Below, piece by piece: positions 1 to 7,965 of a stretch of DNA of 22,996 bases. The first letter of the stretch is position 1; every line of letters begins with the position of its first letter. Under the pieces are notes generated by a model that searched no databases, was not told where the DNA came from, and was given only the letters and a program-made list of their open reading frames with translations. This DNA is from Oscillospiraceae bacterium (GTDB lineage Bacteria > Bacillota > Clostridia > Oscillospirales > Ruminococcaceae): the NCBI GenBank assembly GCA_015067375.1, contig SVMQ01000004.1, forward strand, positions 1-22,996. Reading direction: 5' to 3'. Position numbers and translations under genes: made by a program.

Positions 1-511
1 CCTGCTCAAACTCCTTCTTATGCTCGCCCTTGCGCTGTCTTACGATAGGTGCAAGTACGGTGAACTTCGTTCTTTCAGGCAGCTCCATCACGCGATCAAC
101 TATCTCGTCCACCGTCTGCTGCTTTATCTCCCTGCCGCACTCGGGGCAATGCGGCACGCCTATCCTCGCGTACATAAGGCGGAGGTAGTCGTATATCTCT
201 GTGACCGTGCCGACCGTAGAGCGCGGATTTTTGCTGGTGGTCTTCTGGTCGATGGAGATAGCAGGCGACAGACCCTCTATGCTGTCCACATCAGGCTTTT
301 CCATCTGACCAAGGAACATCCTCGCGTAGGAGGATAGGCTCTCCATATATCTGCGCTGACCGTCAGCGAATATCGTGTCGAATGCAAGGGATGACTTTCC
401 CGAGCCTGACAGACCTGTCATGACTATCAGCTTGTCGCGCGGTAGCGTGAGGTCTATATCCTTGAGGTTATGCTCACGCGCGCCTTTTATAACTATTTTA
501 TCGTTTGCCAA
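1..511 (-). CDS. uvrA: Excinuclease ABC subunit UvrA, N-terminal part (runs off the window)
   Basis: This is the DNA-damage recognition ATPase of nucleotide excision repair, which loads UvrB on lesions. About 170 N-terminal residues are present; the family is usually about 940 residues, so the rest lies beyond base 1. The first residues read [20 protein letters not shown], the typical UvrA start. A Walker A motif GLSGSGKSS is at residues 33-41, followed by the conserved [17 protein letters not shown] and [15 protein letters not shown] segments and the first CPEC zinc pair. The start codon is TTG at 509-511, chosen because AGAAAGGA lies about 10 bases upstream and the protein then starts where the family does. 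The gene follows the uvrB cluster on the same strand after an 81-base gap with no clear promoter, so read-through from that cluster is plausible. Confidence 0.97.
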   Translation of the reverse strand, partial: MANDKIVIKGAREHNLKDIDLTLPRDKLIVMTGLSGSGKSSLAFDTIFADGQRRYMESLSSYARMFLGQMEKPDVDSIEGLSPAISIDQKTTSKNPRSTVGTVTEIYDYLRLMYARIGVPHCPECGREIKQQTVDEIVDRVMELPERTKFTVLAPIVRQRKGEHKKEFEQ

Positions 512-566
512 TTTCTTTTGTCCTTTCTGTTTATAGGATATCGTGCTCGTCGTCGAATGTTTCAGC

Positions 567-586
567 GGACACGGCAAGCCGTGTCC
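567..586. repeat. Perfect inverted repeat in the gap before uvrA
   Basis: The arms GGACACGGC (567-575) and GCCGTGTCC (578-586) pair perfectly around two bases. The minus strand reads TAGGGACACGGCTTGCCGTG and onward. No T-tract follows on either strand, so it does not look like a standard intrinsic terminator. I believe similar elements are scattered between genes in Ruminococcus-like genomes, but that is from memory. It may act as an mRNA-end stabiliser or be a REP-like dispersed repeat. Confidence 0.6.
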
Positions 587-592
587 CTACGA

Positions 593-1132
593 TCATACCG
601 CCGAAATCACATAATAATCGCCGTATTCCGTGCCGTCGTGACCGATTATCTTTTCGGAGTATGGCTTGAAACCGAACTCCTCCAGTGCGGCTATCCTCTC
701 AGCAGCCTGTGGCACTGCCTTTGTGACCACTATATCAAAATAGTCGAACAGCACATCACAAAGCCATAACAGGTCAAGTATCACTGCTTTTTTCTCGTAG
801 TCACTTCTGAGGTCAAGACGGAGTATTCCGCGCTGCTTTTCGCCGCAAAGCTCAATCGTGCCTATCGCCTCACCGATGTTCTTGTCCACTATCGTCCAGC
901 GCACGAAATATCTGTTCTCATACGAAAACTGCCAGAAATCCAGCGCCTGTTTCATACGCTCCATGGTGGTGTAGTGGAAATCGTCGCCGTTACAGTTATC
1001 GCCGTTGAACAGCGGCACCGCCTTTTCGTCGGAGTAGACCTTCAGCAGGTCGGCGCAGTCATCAGCCGTCGTCAAACGGACAAGATACCGCTTGTTTTCA
1101 GACTCGGGGCAGTATTTGTATATGTCTGTCAC
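593..1132 (-). CDS. GNAT-family N-acetyltransferase (RimJ/RimL-like)
   Basis: A 179-residue protein with the size and pattern of a GNAT domain. An N-terminal strand and helix (YLVRLTTADDCADLLKVY, about residues 16-33) leads to the central WTIVDKNIGEAIGTIEL segment. The C-terminal AAERIAALEEFGFKPYSE is typical of RimJ/RimL-type enzymes. The family transfers acetyl groups from acetyl-CoA to amines, protein N-termini or small molecules; the substrate here cannot be told. The start is GTG at 1130-1132, overlapping the TGA of the upstream phosphatase gene by four bases, with GGAGG seven bases before it. It is the last gene of the tightly coupled cluster before the gap to uvrA. The acetyl-CoA binding loop is not a clear Q/RxxGxG/A match, so the enzyme is divergent. 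Confidence 0.8.
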   Translation of the reverse strand: MTDIYKYCPESENKRYLVRLTTADDCADLLKVYSDEKAVPLFNGDNCNGDDFHYTTMERMKQALDFWQFSYENRYFVRWTIVDKNIGEAIGTIELCGEKQRGILRLDLRSDYEKKAVILDLLWLCDVLFDYFDIVVTKAVPQAAERIAALEEFGFKPYSEKIIGHDGTEYGDYYVISAV

Positions 1133-1725
1133 ATCATACCTCCGTTATATATTCGAAGCAAAGAAAACAGGTCGACACTATGCAGGCTAACAAATCTCTG
1201 CCCTTCAAATTCCATTCTGACCACCCACGGCATAAGCATCTTTATCTCACAAAATCGCTCATAACCGAAGCTGCTGTCATAGTGATTGATGATCGTAGAA
1301 AGCGCGGTGCCATGTGTTCCTATGACGATATTTTTACCACTGTATACGTTCAGCACATTATTAAGAGCAGCTATGTTGCGCTGCTGCACCTCGCGCAGTG
1401 TTTCGCCATCGGACAGCTTATAATCGAAATCACTCCACTGACGCTTGCAGAAGTCGTCAAAATCCGATATCCATCCGCTGTCTACTCGTCGCTCACGAAA
1501 ATCATTAACAGTTATAACATCAAGTCCTGTGCTGTCTGCAAAGTACCTGACCGTATCAACTGCTCTTTTAAATGGACTTGACAACACCGCATGTATGTTT
1601 TTGTCAGCCAGATATTCAGCGACGAGGACGCGGTCAGTAAGACCTTTTGCAGACAGCTCTCTGGTCATATCGTCGTGATTGCTGTAATCAGGCTCAGCAT
1701 GACGCACAAAATATAATGTTGTCAT
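1129..1725 (-). CDS. Histidine phosphatase family protein (phosphoglycerate mutase-like)
   Basis: A 198-residue cytosolic enzyme of the histidine phosphatase superfamily. The catalytic RHA motif is at residues 8-10 with His9 as the expected phospho-acceptor. SSPFKRAVDT (49-58) supplies the second Arg, the acidic RER segment sits near 77-79, and the second catalytic His is in GTHGTALS (His138). Members hydrolyse phosphate esters from sugars, nucleotides or cofactors, and sequence alone does not show which. The ATG overlaps the TGA of the RdgB-like gene by four bases and the stop overlaps the next GTG, so translation is probably coupled. Its place next to an NTP pyrophosphatase suggests a nucleotide-related substrate, but that is inference. 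Confidence 0.88.
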   Translation of the reverse strand: MTTLYFVRHAEPDYSNHDDMTRELSAKGLTDRVLVAEYLADKNIHAVLSSPFKRAVDTVRYFADSTGLDVITVNDFRERRVDSGWISDFDDFCKRQWSDFDYKLSDGETLREVQQRNIAALNNVLNVYSGKNIVIGTHGTALSTIINHYDSSFGYERFCEIKMLMPWVVRMEFEGQRFVSLHSVDLFSLLRIYNGGMM

Positions 1726-2318
1726 AATTTACCCAAAACCTCCGCGAAAAACCTCGCAAAGCCGTTATTCTCCTCGTACAGCGGCTTTTCGGAGTCGTAA
1801 CAGTACTCGCCGTTTTCGATGTATTTCGAGAGGCTGTCCAGCGGATAGCCCTCAACGCGCTTAGGATGCGGCACAGCGGTTATCAGGAACGGCTCCCAGC
1901 TTATATCATCCGAAAACTCGGTGTAGATGTGCTGCTCGTCAATGACAAAACATATCGCGTTGCGGTAGCGCGCAATGATGTCGCCGTGTGTTGCCGCAAG
2001 TCCGCCGTAGTATTCGATCATCTCGTCGTCGGTCAGGCACCTGCCGCCGACATTTCTGACGTGAACTTTTGGCGAATACTCGGGCAGGTTGTCGAAGTAC
2101 AGTCCGCTGTCGCAGGAGAAAACAGGCATCCCGAATGCCTTGTAGTAGGCTCTTGCTTTAAGCTCCGCATTTTCAAGCGGAGTGTCGCCTGTTTCGGGGA
2201 CATCAGGGATATCTCCGTCCATATCGTTGAGCGAAACAAGCTCTATATCAAGTCCCGACAGCCACTCTCGCATACTGCTGAGCTTTGCGGGGTTGGTCGT
2301 GCCGTATAGTATCTTCAT
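1722..2318 (-). CDS. RdgB/HAM1-like non-canonical purine NTP pyrophosphatase, divergent
   Basis: A 198-residue protein. The N-terminal GTTNPAKLSSMREWL, the ETGDTPLENAELKARAYY segment (42-59) and CDSGLYFDNLP (69-79, with the expected catalytic Asp70) identify the RdgB/HAM1/ITPase fold. The family hydrolyses dITP and XTP to monophosphates, keeping deaminated purines out of DNA. Two hallmark regions differ: the usual PG(V/I)xSARYAG after the Asp is replaced by an unrelated segment, and the C-terminal SHR-type base-recognition motif is not visible. Substrate specificity may therefore have shifted. The gene starts one base after the uvrB stop with a GGGGGA ribosome site, so it is part of the repair operon, which fits a nucleotide-pool cleaning role. 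Confidence 0.82.
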   Translation of the reverse strand: MKILYGTTNPAKLSSMREWLSGLDIELVSLNDMDGDIPDVPETGDTPLENAELKARAYYKAFGMPVFSCDSGLYFDNLPEYSPKVHVRNVGGRCLTDDEMIEYYGGLAATHGDIIARYRNAICFVIDEQHIYTEFSDDISWEPFLITAVPHPKRVEGYPLDSLSKYIENGEYCYDSEKPLYEENNGFARFFAEVLGKL

Positions 2319-2319
2319 G

Positions 2320-4293
2320 TCAGTCCCCCTGCAATTCCTTTATCTTGTCGCGCAGGAATGCCGCGTGCTCGAAATCAAGCAGCTTCGCCGCCTTTTTCAT
2401 CTCGGCGGTGTACTGTGCGATAAGCTTCTCGCGCTCGGCTCTGGGCAGCCACTTTGCGCCCTTCTTTCCCTTGCCTGTCGGAGCGTCCGCCTTCTTGGTT
2501 ATCTCCAGTACGTCACGTATCTCCTTGATGATGGTCTTGGGGACGATTCCGTGCGCCTCGTTGTATTTCATCTGTATCTCGCGGCGGCGCAGCGTTTCGG
2601 TTATCGCAAGCTCCATGCTGCGCGTCACGCTGTCCGCGTACATGATGACAGTACCCTCGGCGTTTCGTGCGGCTCTGCCTATCGTCTGCACCAGTGATGT
2701 TTCACTTCTGAGGAAGCCCTCCTTGTCCGCGTCAAGTATCGCGACCAGCGACACCTCGGGGATGTCCAGACCCTCGCGCAGCAGATTGATGCCCACAAGC
2801 ACGTCATACTTGCCCTCGCGCAGGTCACGGATAAGCTCCATTCGCTCCAACGTATCAACATCGTGGTGCATATAGCGTACCTTTATATCCGCACGCTCGA
2901 GATAAGCGGTCAGGTCCTCTGCCATCTTCTTTGTCAGCGTAGTCACAAGCACACGCTCCTTTTTCTCGACGCGGATGTTTATCTCAGAGATAAGATCCTC
3001 TATCTGACCCTCTGTCGGCTTTACGACCACCTCGGGGTCAAGCAGTCCCGTGGGACGGATGACCTGCTCCACTTGCTGTGTGGAATGTTCCTTTTCAAAC
3101 TCGCCCGGTGTCGCGGAAACGAACACCACCTGCTCCACCTTGTCGTAGAATTCATCGAAGCTTAGCGGTCTGTTGTCATAAGCGGACGGCAGACGGAAGC
3201 CGTAATCTATCAGATTCTTCTTTCGCGCCTTATCGCCGCCAAGCATACCGCGCACCTGCGGCAGCGTAACGTGGCTCTCGTCCACGAAAAGCAGCCAGTC
3301 CTCGGGGAAATGGTCGATGAGCGTTATCGGCGTGGAGCCTGCAGGTCTGCCCTGCAGCACGCGCGAATAGTTCTCGATGCCCTTGCACATTCCTATCTCG
3401 CCAAGCATCTCCATGTCGTAGCGCGTGCGCTGCTCTATGCGCTGTGCCTCGATAAGCTTGTTGTTCTCGGTGAAGAAGCGCACCTGCTGCTCCATCTCCT
3501 CGGTGATGTCCTCAAGAGCGCGGCGCAAGTTGTCCTTTCCTACGATATAATGCGACGCGGGGAATATCATAGCGTGCAGCAGCGTGGACTTTACGTTGCC
3601 CGTCACTACCTCAAACTCGCTGATGCGGTCTATCTCGTCGCCAAAGAACTCTATGCGTATCGCGTGTTCGCCCACCGCGCCCGCAGGGAATATCTCCACG
3701 ACATCGCCCTTTACGCGGAAGCGGTTGCGCTGAAAAGCTATCTCGTTGCGCTCGTACTGCATCTCGACAAGGCGCTGTATCACCTCGTCGCGGTCTATCT
3801 CCTGACCCTGACGGATGGAGAGCGTGTTGGAGCGGTAGTCCTCAGGCGAGCCAAGCGAATAAATGCAGCTTACGCTGGCGACGATGATAACGTCCCTGCG
3901 CTCGGCAAGCGCCGCGGTAGCGGAATGGCGCAGGCGGTCTATCTCGTCGTTTATCGCGCTGTCCTTTTCGATGTACGCGTCAGTAGAGGGGATGTACGCC
4001 TCAGGCTGGTAGTAATCATAGTAGGACACGAAGAACTCCACCGCATTATTCGGGAAGAACTCGCGGAACTCCGAACAAAGCTGTGCCGCAAGCGTCTTGT
4101 TGTGTGCAAGGATGAGCGTAGGCTTGTTGACGTTTGCGATGATATTAGCCATGGTGAAAGTCTTTCCCGAGCCTGTAACGCCTAGGAGAGTCTGCTCCCT
4201 GTCGCCGCGGAGTATGCCCTCGGACAGGTCGGCTATAGCCTCAGGCTGGTCGCCCGTGGGTTTGTATGGTGAATGAAGCTCAAATCTATCCAT
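2320..4293 (-). CDS. uvrB: Excinuclease ABC subunit UvrB
   Basis: UvrB is the damage-verifying helicase-like subunit of nucleotide excision repair; it receives DNA from UvrA and recruits UvrC. The 657-residue protein has Walker A GVTGSGKT (38-45), the DNA-clamping beta-hairpin region [10 protein letters not shown] (91-100), DESH (338-341), the C-terminal helicase motifs with QTIGRAARN, and a final UVR domain (about 620-655) that contacts UvrC. Length is normal for the family. I place the start at ATG 4291-4293 because AAAGGA lies a good distance upstream and the protein then begins [20 protein letters not shown] as in homologues. An upstream in-frame GTG at 4321-4323 overlaps radC and lacks a good ribosome site. 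It follows radC and precedes the RdgB-like gene by one base. Confidence 0.98.
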   Translation of the reverse strand: MDRFELHSPYKPTGDQPEAIADLSEGILRGDREQTLLGVTGSGKTFTMANIIANVNKPTLILAHNKTLAAQLCSEFREFFPNNAVEFFVSYYDYYQPEAYIPSTDAYIEKDSAINDEIDRLRHSATAALAERRDVIIVASVSCIYSLGSPEDYRSNTLSIRQGQEIDRDEVIQRLVEMQYERNEIAFQRNRFRVKGDVVEIFPAGAVGEHAIRIEFFGDEIDRISEFEVVTGNVKSTLLHAMIFPASHYIVGKDNLRRALEDITEEMEQQVRFFTENNKLIEAQRIEQRTRYDMEMLGEIGMCKGIENYSRVLQGRPAGSTPITLIDHFPEDWLLFVDESHVTLPQVRGMLGGDKARKKNLIDYGFRLPSAYDNRPLSFDEFYDKVEQVVFVSATPGEFEKEHSTQQVEQVIRPTGLLDPEVVVKPTEGQIEDLISEINIRVEKKERVLVTTLTKKMAEDLTAYLERADIKVRYMHHDVDTLERMELIRDLREGKYDVLVGINLLREGLDIPEVSLVAILDADKEGFLRSETSLVQTIGRAARNAEGTVIMYADSVTRSMELAITETLRRREIQMKYNEAHGIVPKTIIKEIRDVLEITKKADAPTGKGKKGAKWLPRAEREKLIAQYTAEMKKAAKLLDFEHAAFLRDKIKELQGD

Positions 4294-4313
4294 AAATCGT
4301 TCCTTTGTAAGTT

Positions 4314-5009
4314 TTATATCCACAGGTCGGAAAGCAATCCTGCCGTACGCATGGAATACGAGTCGTCCTCATTGACGATGATGTGATCCAGCAGCTCTAT
4401 ACCGAGATTGGAAAGTGCGTTTGCGATACGGCGCGTGGTAGCTACATCCATCTGGGAAGGCATCGCAACGCCTTTGGGATGGTTATGCGCCACGACCACC
4501 TTTGTACACTGATGCTCCAGCGCCTTTTTCACTATCTTTTTCAGGTCAAAGTAGACCTTGCCCGTGTTGCCGCGCGACAGCTGTGTCTGACTTATCAGCA
4601 CATACGCGTCATCAAGAAACAACGCATGGACTACCTCGACAGTGCATCCGCCCATCAGCTCGAAGCAGAATCTCCTTACATCCTCCGAATTCAACAAGGA
4701 TACGCCGCTGCTGTCCTGACGCGAATAATTGAGCGCAAACTGCTTAAAAAAGCTCAGCATAGCAGCGGCATTCTGTCCGACATTTTCCACCTCGCAAAGC
4801 TCGTCACAGCTTGCATTCAGCACGCCCTCAAGGCTGCCGAAGCGCCGTATCAGCTCATGCGCGATGTCGTTTGTATTGCGCCTTGTATAGGCGGAATACA
4901 GCAATATCTCCAGCACCTCATGCTCCTCAAAGCATTCTATCCCGTGCTCCATAAACTTTTTCATCATACGCTGTCTATGACCCTTGTGGATATTATCCTT
5001 TTCAGGCAT
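4314..5009 (-). CDS. radC: RadC family JAB/MPN-domain protein
   Basis: A 231-residue RadC/YeeS-family protein. The N-terminal helical part (about 1-95) contains an HhH-like segment ([18 protein letters not shown]). The C-terminal JAB1/MPN domain carries the metal-binding JAMM signature AHNHPKG...PSQMD, with His175, His177 and Asp188. The family was once linked to DNA repair, but its biochemical role is unsettled; the JAMM residues suggest a metal-dependent hydrolase. Its position at the head of a uvrB-containing operon fits DNA metabolism. The ATG at 5009 is preceded by GGGGAGG seven bases away and by a strong promoter, so it is the first gene of the transcript. The stop lies about 20 bases before the uvrB start. 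Confidence 0.95.
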   Translation of the reverse strand: MPEKDNIHKGHRQRMMKKFMEHGIECFEEHEVLEILLYSAYTRRNTNDIAHELIRRFGSLEGVLNASCDELCEVENVGQNAAAMLSFFKQFALNYSRQDSSGVSLLNSEDVRRFCFELMGGCTVEVVHALFLDDAYVLISQTQLSRGNTGKVYFDLKKIVKKALEHQCTKVVVAHNHPKGVAMPSQMDVATTRRIANALSNLGIELLDHIIVNEDDSYSMRTAGLLSDLWI

Positions 5010-5036
5010 GAAAATACCTCCCCATACTAATAGTAT

Positions 5037-5073
5037 TATACTAATTATATTGTATTTTAAACCGCTTTGTCAA
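5037..5073 (-). promoter_or_regulatory. Sigma-A-type promoter of the radC-uvrB operon
   Basis: On the minus strand TTGACA (5073-5068) and TATAAT (5049-5044) are both perfect consensus hexamers with an 18-base spacer. Transcription would start near 5037. A small palindrome AGTAT-T-ATACT (5032-5042) lies between the -10 box and the ribosome site and could be an operator. No Firmicutes LexA box (GAAC-N4-GTTC) was found nearby. Confidence 0.85.
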
Positions 5074-5099
5074 GAGTCTGTGCATACAATATGCTCTGC

Positions 5100-5157
5100 A
5101 TTTGCACTCATACGGTGTGCATATTCAACAAAACCATGAACAGTTTACAGTGCAAAT
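5100..5157. repeat. Widely spaced 9-bp inverted repeat upstream of radC
   Basis: ATTTGCACT (5100-5108) and AGTGCAAAT (5149-5157) are exact reverse complements, 40 bases apart. A second small palindrome, GCATA-CAA-TATGC, lies at 5082-5094. Both sit between the radC promoter and the terminator of the neighbouring operon. Either could be a repressor site or a DNA-looping pair; nothing in the sequence names the regulator. The remainder of the 5010-5276 gap holds the radC promoter and that terminator. Confidence 0.45.
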
Positions 5158-5204
5158 CTTAGCATCGGAACATCCTGACCTTATAATACGATCTCTTTTT
5201 TGTC

Positions 5205-5245
5205 CACAAAAAATATACACCTCAGAAGCTTCGACCTCTGAGGTG
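5205..5245 (-). terminator. Intrinsic terminator of the TIR-SPFH operon
   Basis: On the minus strand the stem CACCTCAGA/TCTGAGGTG (9 perfect pairs, 5245-5218, 10-base loop) is followed directly by TATATTTTTTG. It lies about 30 bases after the stop of the four-helix membrane protein gene, the last gene of that operon. Confidence 0.88.
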
Positions 5246-5276
5246 CATATCGTATTAAACCGACATATCGGATCTC

Positions 5277-5981
5277 TTACTTTTTGAGGGACTTTACTCT
5301 CATGTTGCGGTCGTTCATCAGCATTGTGATGTTAGCGCACTGCTGGATAACGCTGTCGTCGTTGCCCTCCATAGCGGATGTACGAAGCTGCATTACCGCA
5401 TTGCGGATGCTCTCCTCGACTGCCTTGAGTTCAGGCACGCTGACGGGATCGCTGTAGCGTACAGTCTCATACAGCTTCTCGACAGTAGAGCCGCAAGCCT
5501 TGCCTGCACACATATCCTTGAGGGAGGTCATGTCGATCTTCAGACCGTCGATGAACGAAGTATCCACCATCACTCTGACCTCAGCTTCCTCTACCATCTG
5601 TCTTGCCTCAACAGAGCCGATAAGACCGATAGCAGCAGCACTGAGGATAATTATCTCGACCACCATTACTATCCACCAGCCCTCGCCATCGTCAAGGAAC
5701 GCACCAACTACAAGGCAGATGACAGACACTGCTGTCTGTATGCCGAGGTAGATGTAGCCAACGCGGAAGATAGGATAGCCGTAGACCTTGCTCTTCAGCT
5801 CTATAGTGCCATCCTTGAAAGCAAGCTTCATGAACACCAGCTGCATAACGAGCGCGACCATCTCAAACGCATAGCCTATCCAGGAGATAGCGCTCTTCTC
5901 GAAAGGAATTATCAGCAGTATCGCTGTAAATGCGACAGCGATTATCGCTACGATTGTAATTACTTTAAGATCTCTTTTCAT
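5277..5981 (-). CDS. Four-helix membrane protein of unknown function (TIR-SPFH operon)
   Basis: I do not recognise this 234-residue protein as a named family. It has four predicted transmembrane helices at about residues 6-26, 31-53, 73-95 and 102-123, then a soluble helical tail of about 110 residues. The tail begins with a charged segment (VEARQMVEEAEVRV) and contains two Cys at 158 and 163. It is the third gene of an operon with the SPFH/zinc-ribbon and TIR/TM2 genes, with an AAGGAG site seven bases before the ATG and a strong terminator after the stop. The gap to the SPFH gene contains a short tandem duplication, GCTGAGTAA twice, the first copy being the SPFH stop. A role as membrane partner for the SPFH scaffold is inference. 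Confidence 0.85.
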   Translation of the reverse strand: MKRDLKVITIVAIIAVAFTAILLIIPFEKSAISWIGYAFEMVALVMQLVFMKLAFKDGTIELKSKVYGYPIFRVGYIYLGIQTAVSVICLVVGAFLDDGEGWWIVMVVEIIILSAAAIGLIGSVEARQMVEEAEVRVMVDTSFIDGLKIDMTSLKDMCAGKACGSTVEKLYETVRYSDPVSVPELKAVEESIRNAVMQLRTSAMEGNDDSVIQQCANITMLMNDRNMRVKSLKK

Positions 5982-6001
5982 CGTTATTCTCCTTACTCAG
6001 C

Positions 6002-7942
6002 TTACTCAGCATCAGGCTTCTTGCTTCCGCACTCATCGCAGAAAGCACCTGTTATTCCTGTCTTACCGCAAGAGCAATCCCATGTTGCGGGTGCGGGTGC
6101 AGCCTCAGGCTTCTTTGCGCCGCAGTCGTTGCAGAACTTGCCTGTTATGCCTGTCTTGCCGCAGGAGCAATCCCATATATCAGCCTCAGGCTTCTTTGCG
6201 CCGCAGTTGCTGCAGAACTTGCCTGTTACCTTCTGACCGCAGGAGCATTCCCATATATCTGCCTCAGGCTTCTTTGCGCCACAGTTGCTGCAGAACTTGC
6301 CTGTCACCCTCTGACCGCAGGAGCATTCCCATGTTTCAGCAGGCTCAGGACGCTTTCCGCCACAGTTGTTGCAGAACTTGCCTGTCGCCTTCTGACCGCA
6401 GGAGCATTCCCATGTGTCTGTAACAGCAGCAGCCACGCCTGTACCCATGTCCATAGCAGCGCCTGCTATGGGAGCCATAGCGTCGCGCGTCATGTTGATG
6501 ACTCCGCCCATAGCGCCCAGCGTTACGCCAAGACCTGCGATATCTCCAAGGCCGCCACCGCCGCCTTCGCCGCCCATGTTCTCCATAGCGGCGATTCCGA
6601 CCTGACGTGCTGTTTCCTGCTGATAGGTGTAGCCCTTCATGCGCATCTCGTCAGCCTCAGCCTGTGCCTTCATGCGGTAAGCCTCTGCCTGACCCTGTGC
6701 CTTTATCATCTCAAGCTGTGCAGCTGTACGCGCCTCAACGAACTGACGCTCTGCGCTTGCCTCTGCAGTAGCCTTGAGTATCTCTTCCTGACGTACATTG
6801 AGATAAGCGGCTGCATGCTGCTCCTTAAGACGCTTGAAGTTCTCGTCATCATCGGGAGTCTGGAGCGTCGTTATGTAGAACTCGGGCATATACAGACCGT
6901 ACTCGTCAAGAACGGGATTGATCTCATCCTTGAGTATCGAGGAGATCTCGTCGAGATGCTCGTCCACCTCGAGGATATTTATGTTGCTGTCCTTTATTGC
7001 CTTGGCAAGATTGGACTTGACCTTGGTCATGATCATCGGCTTGAATACCGAGATAGTCCTGCCGGTGCTCATCGAGGAGGCATTTGCCGCGTCGTTTGCG
7101 TCAACTCCCTTGTTTGAGCCAACAAGGCTGTCTGCCATAAAGCCGCCTGTCGTTCCGACAAGCTTGATCAGCAGCTTTCTGGAATCCTTTACGCGCAGGC
7201 TGAAATTACCGCACGCGCCAAGCTCCAGATGCAGACCTGTCGCGGGGTCGAACATACGCACCTTGCTGTCTGTGCCCCACTTGATGCCCATCTGTACGGT
7301 CTGATTGATGAAGTAGACCTCGGAATGAAAAATCGTATCTGCATTTGTGGGGATCTTATAAAGCTCCTCAAGCAGAGGGATGTTTTGTGTCGTCAGTGTA
7401 TAGCGGCCTGCGCCGAACAGATCAAGCGCCTTGCCGTCACGGAAGAACACAGCCTCCTGCGACTCGTGTACGATCAGCTGAGAGCCGAGGTTGAAGTCCT
7501 CGATGGGATGCTTCCATACGAAGGTGTTGTTGTCGCCCTCATACTTGATGACGCTGGCGATACCCTGCTTCTGCACCTCTTCCTTCTTAACGCGCTCCTG
7601 AACATCTATCAGCGTGTCGCACAGCGGGCAGGTGTAGGAATCCGCGTTCTTGTCAGCGGAAAGCTTGCAGCTGCAGGAGGGACAAGAGAACTCAACAAGG
7701 TTACTCATGCTGTCGATGGTGTTTATCTTGTTATGGCACACAGGACACTTTGCGCTGTCGCCCTTGCGCTGATTATAGACAACGTCGTTTCCGCAGTGCG
7801 CACACACGCGTGAAGTCAGCGCATCCGTGCGGACATCGATAACATTACCGCAAGCGCAGGAGATCTTCTTCTTTGCAAAGATGAATGTCGAAGCCTCCGC
7901 ATATTTACCACAGGAAGGACACTCGATAACGAATTTTGCCAT
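6002..7942 (-). CDS. SPFH-domain protein with three N-terminal and five C-terminal zinc ribbons
   Basis: A 646-residue mosaic protein. Three zinc ribbons open it: C8xxC11/C29xC31, C47xxC50/C66xxC69 and C87xxC90/C105xxC108. A YdjI-like SPFH domain (about 140-365) follows, then a charged helical coiled-coil stretch (about 366-450) and a Gly-rich hydrophobic segment (457-505). Five tandem zinc-ribbon repeats starting at W511, W538, W564, W590 and W621 end it; each reads W(E/D)CSCG...FCxxCGxK(R/K)P. SPFH proteins form membrane-bound oligomeric scaffolds, and B. subtilis YdjI anchors the PspA-like YdjF at the membrane in the envelope stress response. Here no PspA gene is adjacent; a TIR/TM2 gene is (23-base gap). 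The start is set by AGGAGG nine bases upstream. Role as scaffold is family knowledge; what it scaffolds is unknown. Confidence 0.92.
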   Translation of the reverse strand: MAKFVIECPSCGKYAEASTFIFAKKKISCACGNVIDVRTDALTSRVCAHCGNDVVYNQRKGDSAKCPVCHNKINTIDSMSNLVEFSCPSCSCKLSADKNADSYTCPLCDTLIDVQERVKKEEVQKQGIASVIKYEGDNNTFVWKHPIEDFNLGSQLIVHESQEAVFFRDGKALDLFGAGRYTLTTQNIPLLEELYKIPTNADTIFHSEVYFINQTVQMGIKWGTDSKVRMFDPATGLHLELGACGNFSLRVKDSRKLLIKLVGTTGGFMADSLVGSNKGVDANDAANASSMSTGRTISVFKPMIMTKVKSNLAKAIKDSNINILEVDEHLDEISSILKDEINPVLDEYGLYMPEFYITTLQTPDDDENFKRLKEQHAAAYLNVRQEEILKATAEASAERQFVEARTAAQLEMIKAQGQAEAYRMKAQAEADEMRMKGYTYQQETARQVGIAAMENMGGEGGGGGLGDIAGLGVTLGAMGGVINMTRDAMAPIAGAAMDMGTGVAAAVTDTWECSCGQKATGKFCNNCGGKRPEPAETWECSCGQRVTGKFCSNCGAKKPEADIWECSCGQKVTGKFCSNCGAKKPEADIWDCSCGKTGITGKFCNDCGAKKPEAAPAPATWDCSCGKTGITGAFCDECGSKKPDAE

Positions 7943-7965
7943 GGTATATTACCTCCTAATAATGA

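Noticed and set aside
567..586. Intrinsic terminator after the acetyltransferase gene
   Set aside because: The hairpin is perfect but neither strand has a T-tract after it.
3271..4185. Plus-strand reading frame of 304 codons opposite uvrB
   Set aside because: It is the antisense of a well-conserved uvrB; its length reflects the base composition of that gene, and there is no ribosome site or family resemblance.
5010..5276. SOS (LexA) box before radC-uvrB
   Set aside because: A search by eye for GAAC-N4-GTTC gave only half matches such as GAACAGTTTACA.
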